DNA from: an uncultured Microscilla sp.
Lineage (GTDB): Bacteria; Bacteroidota; Bacteroidia; Cytophagales; Microscillaceae
Direction: 5' to 3'
Assembly: GCF_947493425.1 (NCBI RefSeq)
Contig: NZ_CANLRP010000015.1
Span: forward strand, 1 to 64,000
Length of the DNA: 64,000 bases
The notes beneath the pieces were generated by a model, which saw only the letters and a list, made by a program, of their open reading frames with translations, was not told the origin of the DNA and ran no database searches. Of this stretch, positions 1 to 9,441 are shown piece after piece. Made by a program: the position numbers and the translations under genes. The first letter of the stretch is position 1, and every line of letters starts with the position of its first letter.

Positions 1-399
1 CATGCCTACCTTGTGCATCCAGACTCGTACCCGACTGGGGCTTTTCTTTATACCTGTCAGTTCCTCAACCTTGGCAACTGCTGCTGATACAGTCGACACA
101 GGGTTATTCTTAAAATATTCTAGCAAGCTGTCTTCCCAAGAAGCCAATTCACTCTGTCTGCCACAAAAGTTTACTTGGGTTAAGCCAGACAAACCTCTTT
201 GTTGGTAAAGCTTGATGGTATTGGTAACTGTGTTACGACAAACATCCACCTGTGAAGCAATTTCTCCACGGCGAAGTTGCTTTTGTGTAGCCAAAAGCAA
301 GATGATTTCTGCGCGCTTCTGAACTGTTATTAGAGGATGATTATATTTTTCGTACCTTAGTAACGGAATTTCTTTTACTGGAACTTCTAAAGTAAGCAT
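1..399 (-). CDS. IS630-type transposase, N-terminal part (cut by window edge)
   Basis: The minus strand is open from an ATG at 397-399 through base 1 (133 codons), so the gene continues outside the window. The protein starts MLTLEVPVKEIPLLRYEKYN. A helix-turn-helix follows at about residues 25-65, around EIASQVDVCRNTVTNTIKLY, with a second helical stretch containing SSPSRVRVW-like sequence (KSPSRVRVWMHKVG) near the cut. This is the usual DNA-binding half of IS630/Tc1-mariner transposases; the DDE catalytic part would lie to the left. It is a different lineage from the IS630-family element at 38.4-39.7 kb. Whether it is intact cannot be judged here. Confidence is good for a transposase and moderate for the family. 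Confidence 0.75.
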   Translation of the reverse strand, partial: MLTLEVPVKEIPLLRYEKYNHPLITVQKRAEIILLLATQKQLRRGEIASQVDVCRNTVTNTIKLYQQRGLSGLTQVNFCGRQSELASWEDSLLEYFKNNPVSTVSAAVAKVEELTGIKKSPSRVRVWMHKVGM

Positions 400-484
400 A
401 TATATTGTTTAGCTTGAGAACTTTACAATTAATGCTTACTTTTTTATTTGCACAAATCCTAACGACGCAAAGTATAACAACAAA

Positions 485-527
485 ATAGCCGATCAAAGTT
501 CAGGTTAAATAAACTTAGATCGGCTAT
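485..527 (-). terminator. Hairpin terminator of the NTF2-like gene
   Basis: The arms ATAGCCGATC (485-494) and GATCGGCTAT (518-527) are a perfect 10-bp inverted repeat. Read on the minus strand, the hairpin is followed by TTTTG. It lies about 30 bp past the stop of the gene at 558-1031. Confidence 0.6.
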
Positions 528-557
528 ACCGGGGATTTTAGTCAAAAGAAATACTAA

Positions 558-1031
558 CTATTTTTTATGCTTATGGTATACTTTAGCTACAATTCGCCAG
601 CCGTCATCGTATTTGTACAGTGACAAATAATCGGTATACACTAGTTTTCCCTTTTTATACAGTTCTACTTTTGCCGAAGCAGTATTTCCGGTTACATCTA
701 CCATAGGAAACTTATGCGTCCACTTGTTTTTTTCCGGGTCGAAATCTGGCTTGGCTTTTCTCTTTTTTACTCCTGCCACCCACTTGTCAATCGGGTAGCG
801 ACGAAGCTTATCTTTACTACCTTGGCTAAAAATGGCAAACTCAGGATGAAAACCTTTGGCCATTGCTTCGGGGTTTAGCTCATTGAACGCCCCGTGTATA
901 TATGATTTTAAAATGTGTTGCTTTACCTCTGCTTTTTTAGTTGCATTGTCATAACGTAGCTTGGTAAAGGCCAGCAAAGGCACGATAGCAATCATTGCAA
1001 ATAGGGTGATCCAGCTTTTTTTGATATACAT
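558..1031 (-). CDS. Exported NTF2-like (putative lumazine-binding) protein
   Basis: The 157-residue protein has an N-terminal hydrophobic segment (residues 5-22, ITLFAMIAIVPLLAFTKL), suggesting a signal peptide or anchor. The rest fits the small SnoaL/NTF2-like fold of the 'putative lumazine-binding' family. It has a helical start (VKQHILKSYIHGAFNELNPE), a central FHPEFAIF strand, and paired beta strands near the end (TASAKVELYKKGKLVYTDYL, YDDGWRIVAKVYH). In this family such proteins are usually of unknown substrate and many are exported. It stands alone on the minus strand with its own hairpin terminator. The family call rests on pattern and length only; no catalytic residue can be named. 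Confidence 0.7.
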   Translation of the reverse strand: MYIKKSWITLFAMIAIVPLLAFTKLRYDNATKKAEVKQHILKSYIHGAFNELNPEAMAKGFHPEFAIFSQGSKDKLRRYPIDKWVAGVKKRKAKPDFDPEKNKWTHKFPMVDVTGNTASAKVELYKKGKLVYTDYLSLYKYDDGWRIVAKVYHKHKK

Positions 1032-1287
1032 GGTTTACAAATTAGGTTGGGTGATTTAATGAATTGTTTATGAAATTAATAGTCCACCGCTTTTTTGGTT
1101 TGGTTATCCTTTTTGTCAAAATACAGTTTGTTATAATGAACTCAACGCAGTTAAACAGACTGAAAACTTACTCCTGGCAAAGCTTTGGACTATTGTAAAA
1201 CTAACCATACCGTTACTACTTTGCTTGGGTTTTAGACCAAATGCGTGACTATGCACCTCAAAACAGCTCAGGCAATGATTAACGGCA

Positions 1288-1530
1288 TCAATAGCCTTGC
1301 AACACTTTATAAAAATCTTCTTCCATGGTCTCAAAACGAGCCAAAACTTTTTCAATAAACTCGGTATCCTGAGCGATTTCACGCACCTCGGCTTCGCCCG
1401 TCACATCCATTTCGCTTATTTTATAAGTTTGTTCCAGGTTATTTTGCTCAAACTTGAGTATGTACTTTTGGTTCATAGTCAAAAGCGTGATACTACACTT
1501 AGGGTGGGGTATATTATCGATTAATCTCAT
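1288..1530 (-). CDS. Small conserved hypothetical protein
   Basis: An 80-residue protein beginning MRLIDNIPHPKCSITLLTMN. It has alternating beta-like strands (KYILKFEQNNLEQTYKISE) followed by an acidic helix (EVREIAQDTEFIEKVLARF). The composition is that of a real soluble protein. The pattern 'IPHPxxKITxxxMNxKYxLK...EQTYK' resembles small uncharacterised proteins I associate with Cytophagales, but I cannot name a family. Another frame at 1131-1382 on the same strand is cysteine-rich and unlike a protein, so this one was preferred. There is no signal peptide and no operon partner. Confidence 0.7.
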   Translation of the reverse strand: MRLIDNIPHPKCSITLLTMNQKYILKFEQNNLEQTYKISEMDVTGEAEVREIAQDTEFIEKVLARFETMEEDFYKVLQGY

Positions 1531-1917
1531 ATTTTGTTTACTAGTTTTAGAGTAGATATTTGTTTTTCCAAACCCTGTTTTTACTATTTTAAATGAGCCA
1601 TTCCTTTATGAATAGCAATCCACCATTGAGGTTGCTCAAAGTGCCAGCATTTGTACCAAACAATATTTTTTTTAAAAATAAATAAATTTTTCTTACCCAA
1701 CTATTCCCATAGCTTTTACAGAGTAGGATTGTTTTTTACCATGATGACCACTTTAGGTACAGATGTAACTAATGGATTTAAAATGACTGATAGTCAGCAG
1801 TTTAAACTTTTTCTAGTGTTTTATGTTGTTCTTGTAATATTAAGCTTTTTGAATATTTTGCTGATATAAATAAAATTTTATTAAATGATCGGCAAATAAG
1901 CTTGGTACAAAACAATC
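1531..1917. other. Intergenic stretch, at most a doubtful tiny ORF
   Basis: Nothing here is convincingly coding. A plus-strand open frame from the ATG at 1741 to 1869 would give 42 residues ending in one hydrophobic helix (FLVFYVVLVILSFLNILLI). It could be a one-helix membrane peptide, but the flanking DNA is very A+T-rich and the frame may be chance. The 3' part leads into the promoter of the acyl-CoA synthetase gene. Confidence 0.3.
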
Positions 1918-1948
1918 TTTGTTTTGAATTATTTATTAGATAGATTTG
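1918..1948 (+). promoter_or_regulatory. Bacteroidota-type promoter of the acyl-CoA synthetase gene
   Basis: TTTG at 1918-1921 is followed after 19 bases by TAGATTTG at 1941-1948. This matches the Bacteroidota sigma-ABfr pattern of a TTTG -33 box and a TAnnTTTG -7 box. It lies 32 bases upstream of the ATG at 1980. Confidence 0.55.
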
Positions 1949-1979
1949 TAAGAATATTAGAAAAATTGGCATTAATTAT

Positions 1980-3689
1980 ATGGATAAACAGTCGACTACA
2001 CTTGAAAACAGCAACGCCTCTACCTCAAACCAGCAGGATATTAAATTATTGATTGAATACTTCTACGATTGGGAGCAAAAACGCCCTAATGAAGTATATT
2101 TGAGGCAACCTAAAGGTGATACCTGGAAAGAGTATACCTGGGCCGAGGTAGGAAACCAAGTAAGACGAATGGCTACTGCCATTCAAGCCCTGAACCTACC
2201 CGAACGGAGCAATATAGGCATTGTTTCTAAAAACTGTGCACACTGGATTATGAACGACCTTGCCATTATCATGAGTGGGCACGTATCGGTACCTTTTTAT
2301 CCCACGCTTCAGGCAGAACAACTCAATCAGGTAATGACCCACAGTGAGTGTAAAATACTCTTTGTAGGTAAACTGGATGATTGGGAAGGAATGAAAGCAG
2401 GAGTGCCCGAAGGAGTTCATTGCATTGCTTACCCTAACAGCCCCTCAGAAGCCGATGGTTTTGATAAATGGGATGACCTGACAGCCAAGCACGAACCATT
2501 GCAAGGCAACCCAGTGGCCGACCCTGATGAGCTGGCTACTATTATATATACTTCTGGTACTACTGGCATGCCCAAAGGAGTAATGCATAGCTACCGCACC
2601 GCCATTGCCCCTATGTCAGGTGCTACCCCTATACTTAAGGTAGGTTCTACCTCTGATCGTTACTTTTCTTATTTGCCACTTTGCCATATTGCAGAACGCG
2701 CCATTGTAGAAACTGCCAGCTTGTACTCAGGCGGAACAGTGTCTTTTGTGGAGTCGCTTGATACCTTTGCCAAAAACCTACAAGATGTAGCGCCTACTCA
2801 CTTTTTGGCGGTACCTCGTATCTGGACCAAGTTTCAGTTGGGTATCTTAGAAAAAATGTCGCAGGGTAAGTTGAATGTTTTGCTAAACATTCCAATCATC
2901 TCAAGCATTGTCAAAAAGAAAATACGTACTGCCCTTGGACTCAACAACACCAAATTGTTACTCACTGGAGCAGCACCAATGCCCTCTACTTTAATTGCCT
3001 GGTACCAAAAGTTAGGCATGAATATTCGCGAGGCGTATGGAATGACTGAAAATGGTGGATGTTGTACTGTAACGCCTGTCGATGAAAACAAATTGGGGAC
3101 AATAGGCAAGCCATATCCAAACTGTGATATGAAAATAGAAGAAGGCACAGGCGAGATTTGCATGCGTGCTCCTTGGGTAATGACGGGGTATTACAAAGAG
3201 CCTGAGATTACCAAAAAAGTGTTGAAAGAAGGAGGATGGTTACATACCGGAGATCAGGGAGAGTTTGATAAGGATGGTTTCCTGAAAATTACTGGAAGGG
3301 TAAAAGATACTTTTAAGTCTGCCAAAGGTGAATACATTGTACCTGCCCCTATCGAGGCTCAGTTTGCAATAAACAACCACATAGAACAAGTATGTGTGTT
3401 GGGGCGTAATTTGCCACAGCCAGTTATGTTGGTTGTATTGTCTGAGATAGGACTACAGGCACCCAAAGCAGAGGTGACCGAAAGTATTGCCGAAACACTG
3501 ACCGAGGTAAACGCAACACTTATAAACTATGAGAGGCTTAATAAACTTGTGGTAGTGTCGGAACCCTGGAGCGTTGAAAATGGTATTTTGACTCCCACAC
3601 TCAAAATCAAAAGAAATATATTGGAAGCCCATTACCAAGACCAATTGTTGAAATGGTATGAGCTAAAAGATAAAGTTGTTTGGGAATAA
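1980..3689 (+). CDS. Long-chain fatty acid--CoA ligase / AMP-dependent synthetase
   Basis: The 569-residue enzyme of the ANL superfamily would activate a fatty acid to acyl-AMP and then acyl-CoA in the cytoplasm or at the inner membrane. The ATP-binding motif YTSGTTGMPKGV is near residue 192, the YGMTENG motif near 352, and the LHTGDQGEFDKDGFLKITGR hinge motif near residue 423. The C-terminal TLKIKR supplies the expected catalytic lysine near residue 540. Length and motif order match long-chain acyl-CoA synthetases (FadD/FAA type), including long insertions between motifs. It is monocistronic, with a clear promoter upstream and a hairpin terminator downstream. The exact chain length preferred cannot be read from the sequence. 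Confidence 0.92.
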   Translation: MDKQSTTLENSNASTSNQQDIKLLIEYFYDWEQKRPNEVYLRQPKGDTWKEYTWAEVGNQVRRMATAIQALNLPERSNIGIVSKNCAHWIMNDLAIIMSGHVSVPFYPTLQAEQLNQVMTHSECKILFVGKLDDWEGMKAGVPEGVHCIAYPNSPSEADGFDKWDDLTAKHEPLQGNPVADPDELATIIYTSGTTGMPKGVMHSYRTAIAPMSGATPILKVGSTSDRYFSYLPLCHIAERAIVETASLYSGGTVSFVESLDTFAKNLQDVAPTHFLAVPRIWTKFQLGILEKMSQGKLNVLLNIPIISSIVKKKIRTALGLNNTKLLLTGAAPMPSTLIAWYQKLGMNIREAYGMTENGGCCTVTPVDENKLGTIGKPYPNCDMKIEEGTGEICMRAPWVMTGYYKEPEITKKVLKEGGWLHTGDQGEFDKDGFLKITGRVKDTFKSAKGEYIVPAPIEAQFAINNHIEQVCVLGRNLPQPVMLVVLSEIGLQAPKAEVTESIAETLTEVNATLINYERLNKLVVVSEPWSVENGILTPTLKIKRNILEAHYQDQLLKWYELKDKVVWE

Positions 3690-3722
3690 ATTTCTCAAAA
3701 TGTTTGTTGTATAAATATTCTG

Positions 3723-3759
3723 AAAAAACCTGGTAATCTTTTGTTATCAGGTTTTTTTT
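3723..3759 (+). terminator. Rho-independent terminator of the acyl-CoA synthetase gene
   Basis: The arm AAAAAACCTG (3723-3732) pairs with CAGGTTTTTT (from 3748), with a further TAA/TTA pairing inside the loop and a run of eight T. A second small perfect hairpin, GTAATTA-TGG-TAATTAC (3789-3805), follows. The remaining bases to 4067 show nothing else. Confidence 0.85.
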
Positions 3760-4067
3760 ATGTTGTAAGGGCAAAAAAAAAAGAGACTGTAATTATGGTA
3801 ATTACGCCTCTCACTTCTTTTTAAAGTCAGTTTTTAAGATTTGGTGAAATAGTAGTTTCGCTTTTTATATTTTTCTTTGAAAAAGGTCACCCTCTTCCAG
3901 TGTTTTTTTTTGATATTTATCATTTACACACATTTACTCCCTGAATAATATCATTATTATAAGAGTTTTCTTAAATTAATTGGAACATTCAATCCTTTAC
4001 TTACCGTTTAAGGGTTACAATAGATACTTATGACACCTGTATTTAAATGTACACCAACCAATAGTAC

Positions 4068-7000
4068 ATGTTACGTTTAAAAATATTCATTTTCGCCTTT
4101 ATACTTCCGGTACTCTCGCTCCAGGCTCAAAAACAAGGAAATATCTGGTATTTTGGTTTTGGCGCCGGGCTTGATTTTAACCATACACCACCTACCGCGC
4201 TCACCGACGGAAAATTGATTACAGATGAAGGTTGCGCCACTATTTGTGACAACGATGGTAAACTCTTGTTTTACACAGATGGTATCAAGGTATGGAATCG
4301 TTTTCATCAGGAGATGCCCAATGGCACGGGGCTATTTGGAGATCCATCGGCTACCCAATCGGGGGTAATTGTTCCTTACCCAGGAAACTCAGATTTATAT
4401 TATATTTTTACGGTAGATAATAACCTGGGGCAGTATGGGTTTGCCTACTCGATGGTAGACATGACCAAAGAAACCGGGAAAGGAGATGTGGTAGTCAAGA
4501 ATGTACCCATGTTTACCCCATCTACCGAAAAAATTACTGCCGTACAACACGCCAATGGTACCGATGTATGGGTCATTGCCAAACCTTGGGATAACAACGA
4601 GTTTCACGCCTACCAAATAACAACTCAAGGGCTCCAAACCCAACCTGTCATTAGTTACTCCGGGCTCATCCACTCAGGCTTTATATTCAATACCCACGGC
4701 TACCTCAAGGCATCGGCTATGGGAAACAAACTGGCAGTAGCCATTGGTACAGAAGGAATATGCCAGTTGTTTGACTTTGATAACAATACTGGAGCAGTGT
4801 CTAATCCGGTAACTATAGATAACCTTGAGTATGCTTATGGGGTAGATTTTTCGCCAGATGGCAAAAAATTATACATTAGCCGAAGGTATCATTCTGATGT
4901 TTACCAATACGACATATCTAATCATAACCAATCAGCCATTGTCAACTCGTTGGTAGTTTTGCCTACCTTCTACAACATTGGCGCATTGCAACTAGCTCCA
5001 GACGGTAAAATTTATTGCTCAAAATACGGTTATTCTCTTGATGTAATCAACAACCCCGACGGTAAAGGCAATGCCGCCATTTATCAAGAAGATGGCGTCA
5101 GTCTCAACGGCAGAGTAGGCTCTTTGGGCTTACCCACTTTCGTGCAAAGTTATTTTAACACCATTGCTTTTACTTTTGACAAAACCTGTAAGGGACAAGC
5201 TACCGAATTTACCCTTACAGATACTGTAGACGTGCTCGAAGTAAACTGGAACTTTGGCGACCCGGCATCTGGTGTGATAGCCAACACTTCAATACAACGA
5301 AAACCTACGCATGTGTATGCCACCGCAGGCACCTATTTTGTTACGTTGGTCATTACCTACACCAATGGAACCCAAAAAACATTTGAGCGCTTTGTGGTCA
5401 TTACCGACTCTCCTCCTAAAGTAGACCTGGGGCCCGATCGAATACTTTGTGACAAATCTTTGTTATTGGATGCTACTGACTCCAGCGCTTTTTCTTACGC
5501 CTGGTCTGATGGCTCTACCCGTCCGTTTTTGATAGTAGATACAAAGGGAACCTATTGGGTAGATGTCACCAATAGCTGTGGTACTACTCGTGACTCTATA
5601 GACATCAATGATCCTTCTTTTACGCTCGACCTGGGACCTGACCGGGTCGTATGCCTGGGCGACACAGTTAACCTGAATGTATATACCCCAGGGGCTACTT
5701 ATGAGTGGCAAGATGGCTCTACCGACTCGGTATATGTAGTGGCCGATGAGGGTGTGTATACTGTACGAGTAACCAAAGACGGATGCACCCAAACGGACAA
5801 TATTAAAGTATCGGTTATTAAGATTGAATTGCCTTCTTCCAATGTAGTGTTGTGTAAAGACCAAACACTAAGGTTGGATGTATACCAAAATGTACAAGGA
5901 GTAAACTTTACTTATACCTGGCGCAAAGTAACTGACCCCTCTACTGGAGCTACTACAGTAGTAAGTACTGACTCAGTATATACCATTACCCAAACTGGAG
6001 AATATACCGTGAGGGTTGCCGGAGGAGGATGTGCCGCTACTGGAAGCATCAATGTAGGAATTAATAACACCCCACCTCCTACTGTAGACTTGGGCAAAGA
6101 TACCGTACTTTGTTTTGGCGCTACCCTCAAGTTAGACGCCACATTGTTGGGGCAAAGTGCTACCTATCTTTGGCAAAATGGTTCTACCGACCCTACTTAC
6201 ATAGCAAGAAATGGAGGACTGTATTATGTAGATGTGACCAGTGGTGGTTGTACTACCCGCGACGCGATCAATATAACGATAGAGTTTCCCTTACCATTGA
6301 ACCTGGGCAAAGACAGCACTGTATTGTGTGACCCAGTCAATGGATTGCCTTTGGTAGCTTATAACCCCAGGGCAACGGCTTATTTATGGAACGATGGCTC
6401 TACCAATGACAGCTTGATTGTAAAGCAACCAGGTACTTACTGGGTCACCATTATGTCAAATACGGGCTGTATTAGCCAAGATACCATCCTAATTATTGAC
6501 CAAACCCAACCTCTGACTCCAGTAAGTTTAGGAAACGATACTACTTTGTGCAGTGGGCAAACTTTGTTGTTGGATGCCGGAAACCCCCAAGCCAATTATT
6601 TATGGCAAAATGGTTCTAGTGACAGGTACCTCAATGTAACTAATTCTGGCAAATACTGGGTAGAGGTAACCAATGGTTGCCAAACAGAAACCGATACGAT
6701 CAATGTAACTTATATACAAACTCCGGTGGTAGATTTTGGAACGGACAAGGTGCTGTGTGCTGGCGAGCCTATCAAACTGGATGCAGCACAACCTGGTGCT
6801 ACCTATTTGTGGCAGGATGGCTCTACCGACTCAGTTTTTGTGGTCAATACTCCAGGCAAATACTGGGTAAAAATAAATAGAGGCAAGTGTGCAGTAACCG
6901 ATACCATTGACATAGACTTTACCATTCCGCCTGTCACTAACTTGGGCAAAGATACTATTTTGTGTGACGGACAAAATCTATTTTTGGATGTATACACCCC

Positions 7001-9284
7001 TGGCGCTACTTATCTGTGGCAAGACAGCACCACCAATCCTTATTATGAAATTACCCAAAGTGGTACTTATGCTGTACAGGTGTCTATTGGCGACTGTAAA
7101 AAAACTGATACAGTAGTGGTGTCATACCCTGATGCCAACTTTAATCTGGGCGATAGTACCATTATTTGTACCAGTGTTCCTTATACCCTTGATGTAACGA
7201 ATCCTCACCCATCAGCTACTTATTTGTGGCAAGACGGCAGTACCAATCCTACTTTTACGGTGTCGGCGGTAGGCTGGTATAAGGTAACGGTCAGCCTGGG
7301 GCGTTGCTCCTCTACCGACTCGGTATACATTGACATTGCCAACCCACCTCAGGTAAATCTGGGTAAAGATACACTGGTATGCAATGGCTTACCGTTGTTG
7401 CTTGATGCTTTCAATCAGGGCGCCACCTACGAATGGTCAGATGGGTCTAAAAACCCCACCCTGACAGTCACCCAAAGTGGAATGTATTGGGTGAAAACTT
7501 CTATAGGACAATGTAGTGTAATTGACACCATCAATGTAACCATATTTAATGTAGACTTTGGCTTCGGGCGCAACTTGATGGTGTGCCAAAATGAAGCAGT
7601 ATTTTTAGATGTATTTGTGCAAGGGGCTACCTATGAGTGGAACACCCCCGCCGATCGTACTGACCTGAATAAGTATAAGCCTTTTAAAAATGTTACCCAA
7701 CCTGGCACTTACTGGGTAACAGTAAAGCTGGGAGGTTGCGAAAAAACGGATACCATTACTATAGAACACGCTGTTCCTCCGGTGATCAATTTCCCTACCG
7801 ATAGCTTGACCATTTGCCAGGGCGACTCCATTGTCTTAAATGCTTTTAATAAACTTGCTGATTATATGTGGCAAGACGGTAGTACCAACCCTACCTACAC
7901 GGCACGCAATACTGGGTGGTACAAAGTGGCGGTGTCTATAGGGCAATGTGTACGTATGGACTCCATGTATGTCAATGTACTCCAAAAAGCTTTTAGTTTC
8001 GATCAAGATACTCTACGTCCTTGTACTGGCTCATCGGTTTTGCTCAATGCCTACAATGTAGGGGCTACTTACTTGTGGGATGACGGTTCTACCCTTCCTT
8101 TTAAGGTGGTTACCCAAAATGGTTGGTACAAGGTAGAGGTCTCATTCAAGGCTTGTGCTGTTCGCGACTCAGTATTTATAGAATACACCAGCCCTCCATC
8201 TGTCAACCTGGGTGCCGACCAGGTTTTATGCAACGATGAATCTTTATTACTGAATGCTACTTCTGCCGGAGCAACCTATGAGTGGCAAGATGGCAGTACC
8301 AACCCTACCTTTACCATTACCCAGTCGGGTAAATATTGGGTGGCAGTTAAAAAAGGAGACTGTATTGTAAGCGATACTATCAATGTAGAATATCGTTTGG
8401 TAGGTTTTTCGCTGGGGCAAGACCGGGTACTATGCGAGGGAACCACTGAGTTTATTGATGCTTATCAAGTAGGCGCCACTTATGTATGGCAAGATGGCTC
8501 TACCAAACCCTATTACTTTGCCGATAAGGTAGGTACCTATTGGGTAGACGTTACTTTTGGCACTTGCTCGGTGCGCGACAGCTTGCAAATATTGCCTCCT
8601 GTGGTTGATTTTGGTGGCGCAGAAACCAGTGTATGTGCTGGGCAAACTCTAGTATTGGATGCTACCTTGCCAGGAGCACTGGGGTATGTATGGAGCGATG
8701 GCACCACCGATGCTACCTTGAGCGTAACCAGTGCAGGTACTTATTCTGTAACTGTTCGGTTGAACAACTGCGAGGCAACAGGTAGTATTAAGGTAAGTTT
8801 TATAACTCCTCCTGACGCCAGCCTAGCTACCCGCAACGATACTATTTTGTGTACAGGAGGTTCGCTGACCTTACAACCCAAGGCGGCCATTGATGGCATC
8901 AATGCTACTTACTTGTGGAGCGATGGCAGTACCAACCCTACCCTTACTATTACCAACCCTGGCTTATATTGGGTAGCAGTAACCGAAGGCATCTGTACTG
9001 CCCGTGATACGGTAGTAGTAAACCGTGCCAATTGTAACTTGTATGTACCCAATGTGATTACACCCAATGGTGATGGTAAAAATGACACATTTAAAATTCC
9101 AGGACTAGACCCATCCGGCTGGAAACTCATCATTAGTAACCGTTTGGGCAATGTGATTTACCGAAGAAATGACTACCAAAACGATTGGAACGGAGGAAGT
9201 GCCCCCGCAGGCTTGTATTTTTACTCGCTTACTTACAAAGACACTGGAGTGAGTTATAAAGGGTGGATAAAAATTATGAAGTAA
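4068..9284 (+). CDS. Giant secreted surface protein: propeller-like N-terminus, PKD domain, Ig-like repeat array, CHU_C (T9SS type B) C-terminus
   Basis: This 1738-residue protein is exported by a signal peptide (residues 1-20, ending LSLQAQ). Residues 25-360 have repeated KLLFYTDG, KLYISRRY and KIYCSKYG strands, typical of a beta-propeller. A PKD domain with WNFGDP follows at about 374-440. From about 453 to 1647 come some 17 repeats of 65-80 residues built on 'LGKDTxLCxGxxLxLDA...ATYLWQDGSTxxxxxVxxxGxYWVxVxxGxC'. Each repeat has a paired cysteine pattern, so disulfide-stabilised Ig-like modules are likely. The last 90 residues (PNVITPNGDGKNDTF ... NGGSAPAGLYFYSLTY ... WIKIMK) are the gliding-type CHU_C domain that directs T9SS export and cell-surface attachment. 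A role in adhesion is inferred, not shown. Confidence 0.9.
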   Translation: MLRLKIFIFAFILPVLSLQAQKQGNIWYFGFGAGLDFNHTPPTALTDGKLITDEGCATICDNDGKLLFYTDGIKVWNRFHQEMPNGTGLFGDPSATQSGVIVPYPGNSDLYYIFTVDNNLGQYGFAYSMVDMTKETGKGDVVVKNVPMFTPSTEKITAVQHANGTDVWVIAKPWDNNEFHAYQITTQGLQTQPVISYSGLIHSGFIFNTHGYLKASAMGNKLAVAIGTEGICQLFDFDNNTGAVSNPVTIDNLEYAYGVDFSPDGKKLYISRRYHSDVYQYDISNHNQSAIVNSLVVLPTFYNIGALQLAPDGKIYCSKYGYSLDVINNPDGKGNAAIYQEDGVSLNGRVGSLGLPTFVQSYFNTIAFTFDKTCKGQATEFTLTDTVDVLEVNWNFGDPASGVIANTSIQRKPTHVYATAGTYFVTLVITYTNGTQKTFERFVVITDSPPKVDLGPDRILCDKSLLLDATDSSAFSYAWSDGSTRPFLIVDTKGTYWVDVTNSCGTTRDSIDINDPSFTLDLGPDRVVCLGDTVNLNVYTPGATYEWQDGSTDSVYVVADEGVYTVRVTKDGCTQTDNIKVSVIKIELPSSNVVLCKDQTLRLDVYQNVQGVNFTYTWRKVTDPSTGATTVVSTDSVYTITQTGEYTVRVAGGGCAATGSINVGINNTPPPTVDLGKDTVLCFGATLKLDATLLGQSATYLWQNGSTDPTYIARNGGLYYVDVTSGGCTTRDAINITIEFPLPLNLGKDSTVLCDPVNGLPLVAYNPRATAYLWNDGSTNDSLIVKQPGTYWVTIMSNTGCISQDTILIIDQTQPLTPVSLGNDTTLCSGQTLLLDAGNPQANYLWQNGSSDRYLNVTNSGKYWVEVTNGCQTETDTINVTYIQTPVVDFGTDKVLCAGEPIKLDAAQPGATYLWQDGSTDSVFVVNTPGKYWVKINRGKCAVTDTIDIDFTIPPVTNLGKDTILCDGQNLFLDVYTPGATYLWQDSTTNPYYEITQSGTYAVQVSIGDCKKTDTVVVSYPDANFNLGDSTIICTSVPYTLDVTNPHPSATYLWQDGSTNPTFTVSAVGWYKVTVSLGRCSSTDSVYIDIANPPQVNLGKDTLVCNGLPLLLDAFNQGATYEWSDGSKNPTLTVTQSGMYWVKTSIGQCSVIDTINVTIFNVDFGFGRNLMVCQNEAVFLDVFVQGATYEWNTPADRTDLNKYKPFKNVTQPGTYWVTVKLGGCEKTDTITIEHAVPPVINFPTDSLTICQGDSIVLNAFNKLADYMWQDGSTNPTYTARNTGWYKVAVSIGQCVRMDSMYVNVLQKAFSFDQDTLRPCTGSSVLLNAYNVGATYLWDDGSTLPFKVVTQNGWYKVEVSFKACAVRDSVFIEYTSPPSVNLGADQVLCNDESLLLNATSAGATYEWQDGSTNPTFTITQSGKYWVAVKKGDCIVSDTINVEYRLVGFSLGQDRVLCEGTTEFIDAYQVGATYVWQDGSTKPYYFADKVGTYWVDVTFGTCSVRDSLQILPPVVDFGGAETSVCAGQTLVLDATLPGALGYVWSDGTTDATLSVTSAGTYSVTVRLNNCEATGSIKVSFITPPDASLATRNDTILCTGGSLTLQPKAAIDGINATYLWSDGSTNPTLTITNPGLYWVAVTEGICTARDTVVVNRANCNLYVPNVITPNGDGKNDTFKIPGLDPSGWKLIISNRLGNVIYRRNDYQNDWNGGSAPAGLYFYSLTYKDTGVSYKGWIKIMK
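5427..9010 (+). repeat. Coding tandem array of about 17 Ig-like modules
   Basis: The repeat period is about 200-230 bp and divergent. The most constant DNA words encode LWQDGST (for example tggcaagatggctctacc) and LGKDT. Modules differ in length, and no two neighbours are identical, so the array is old. It lies entirely inside the surface-protein gene. Confidence 0.85.
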
Positions 9285-9441
9285 CCAAGCTTACACCGAT
9301 TGAAGCAGACCAAACAGTGTACTATTGTTCAATACTTGCTGTGAAGACTCATTTTGAGTAAAATCTCTGGACAGATGACCTTCAAGTCTCTACATTATTG
9401 TTAACTTCCCGTTTTCAAAACATAACCTATACTCACCTTTC

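Noticed and set aside
2-208. Plus-strand open frame of 68 codons
   Set aside because: It lies antisense to the transposase frame, which has the clear HTH protein pattern.
1131-1382. 83-codon minus-strand frame
   Set aside because: It overlaps the better small gene at 1288-1530 in another frame and has an unlikely composition.
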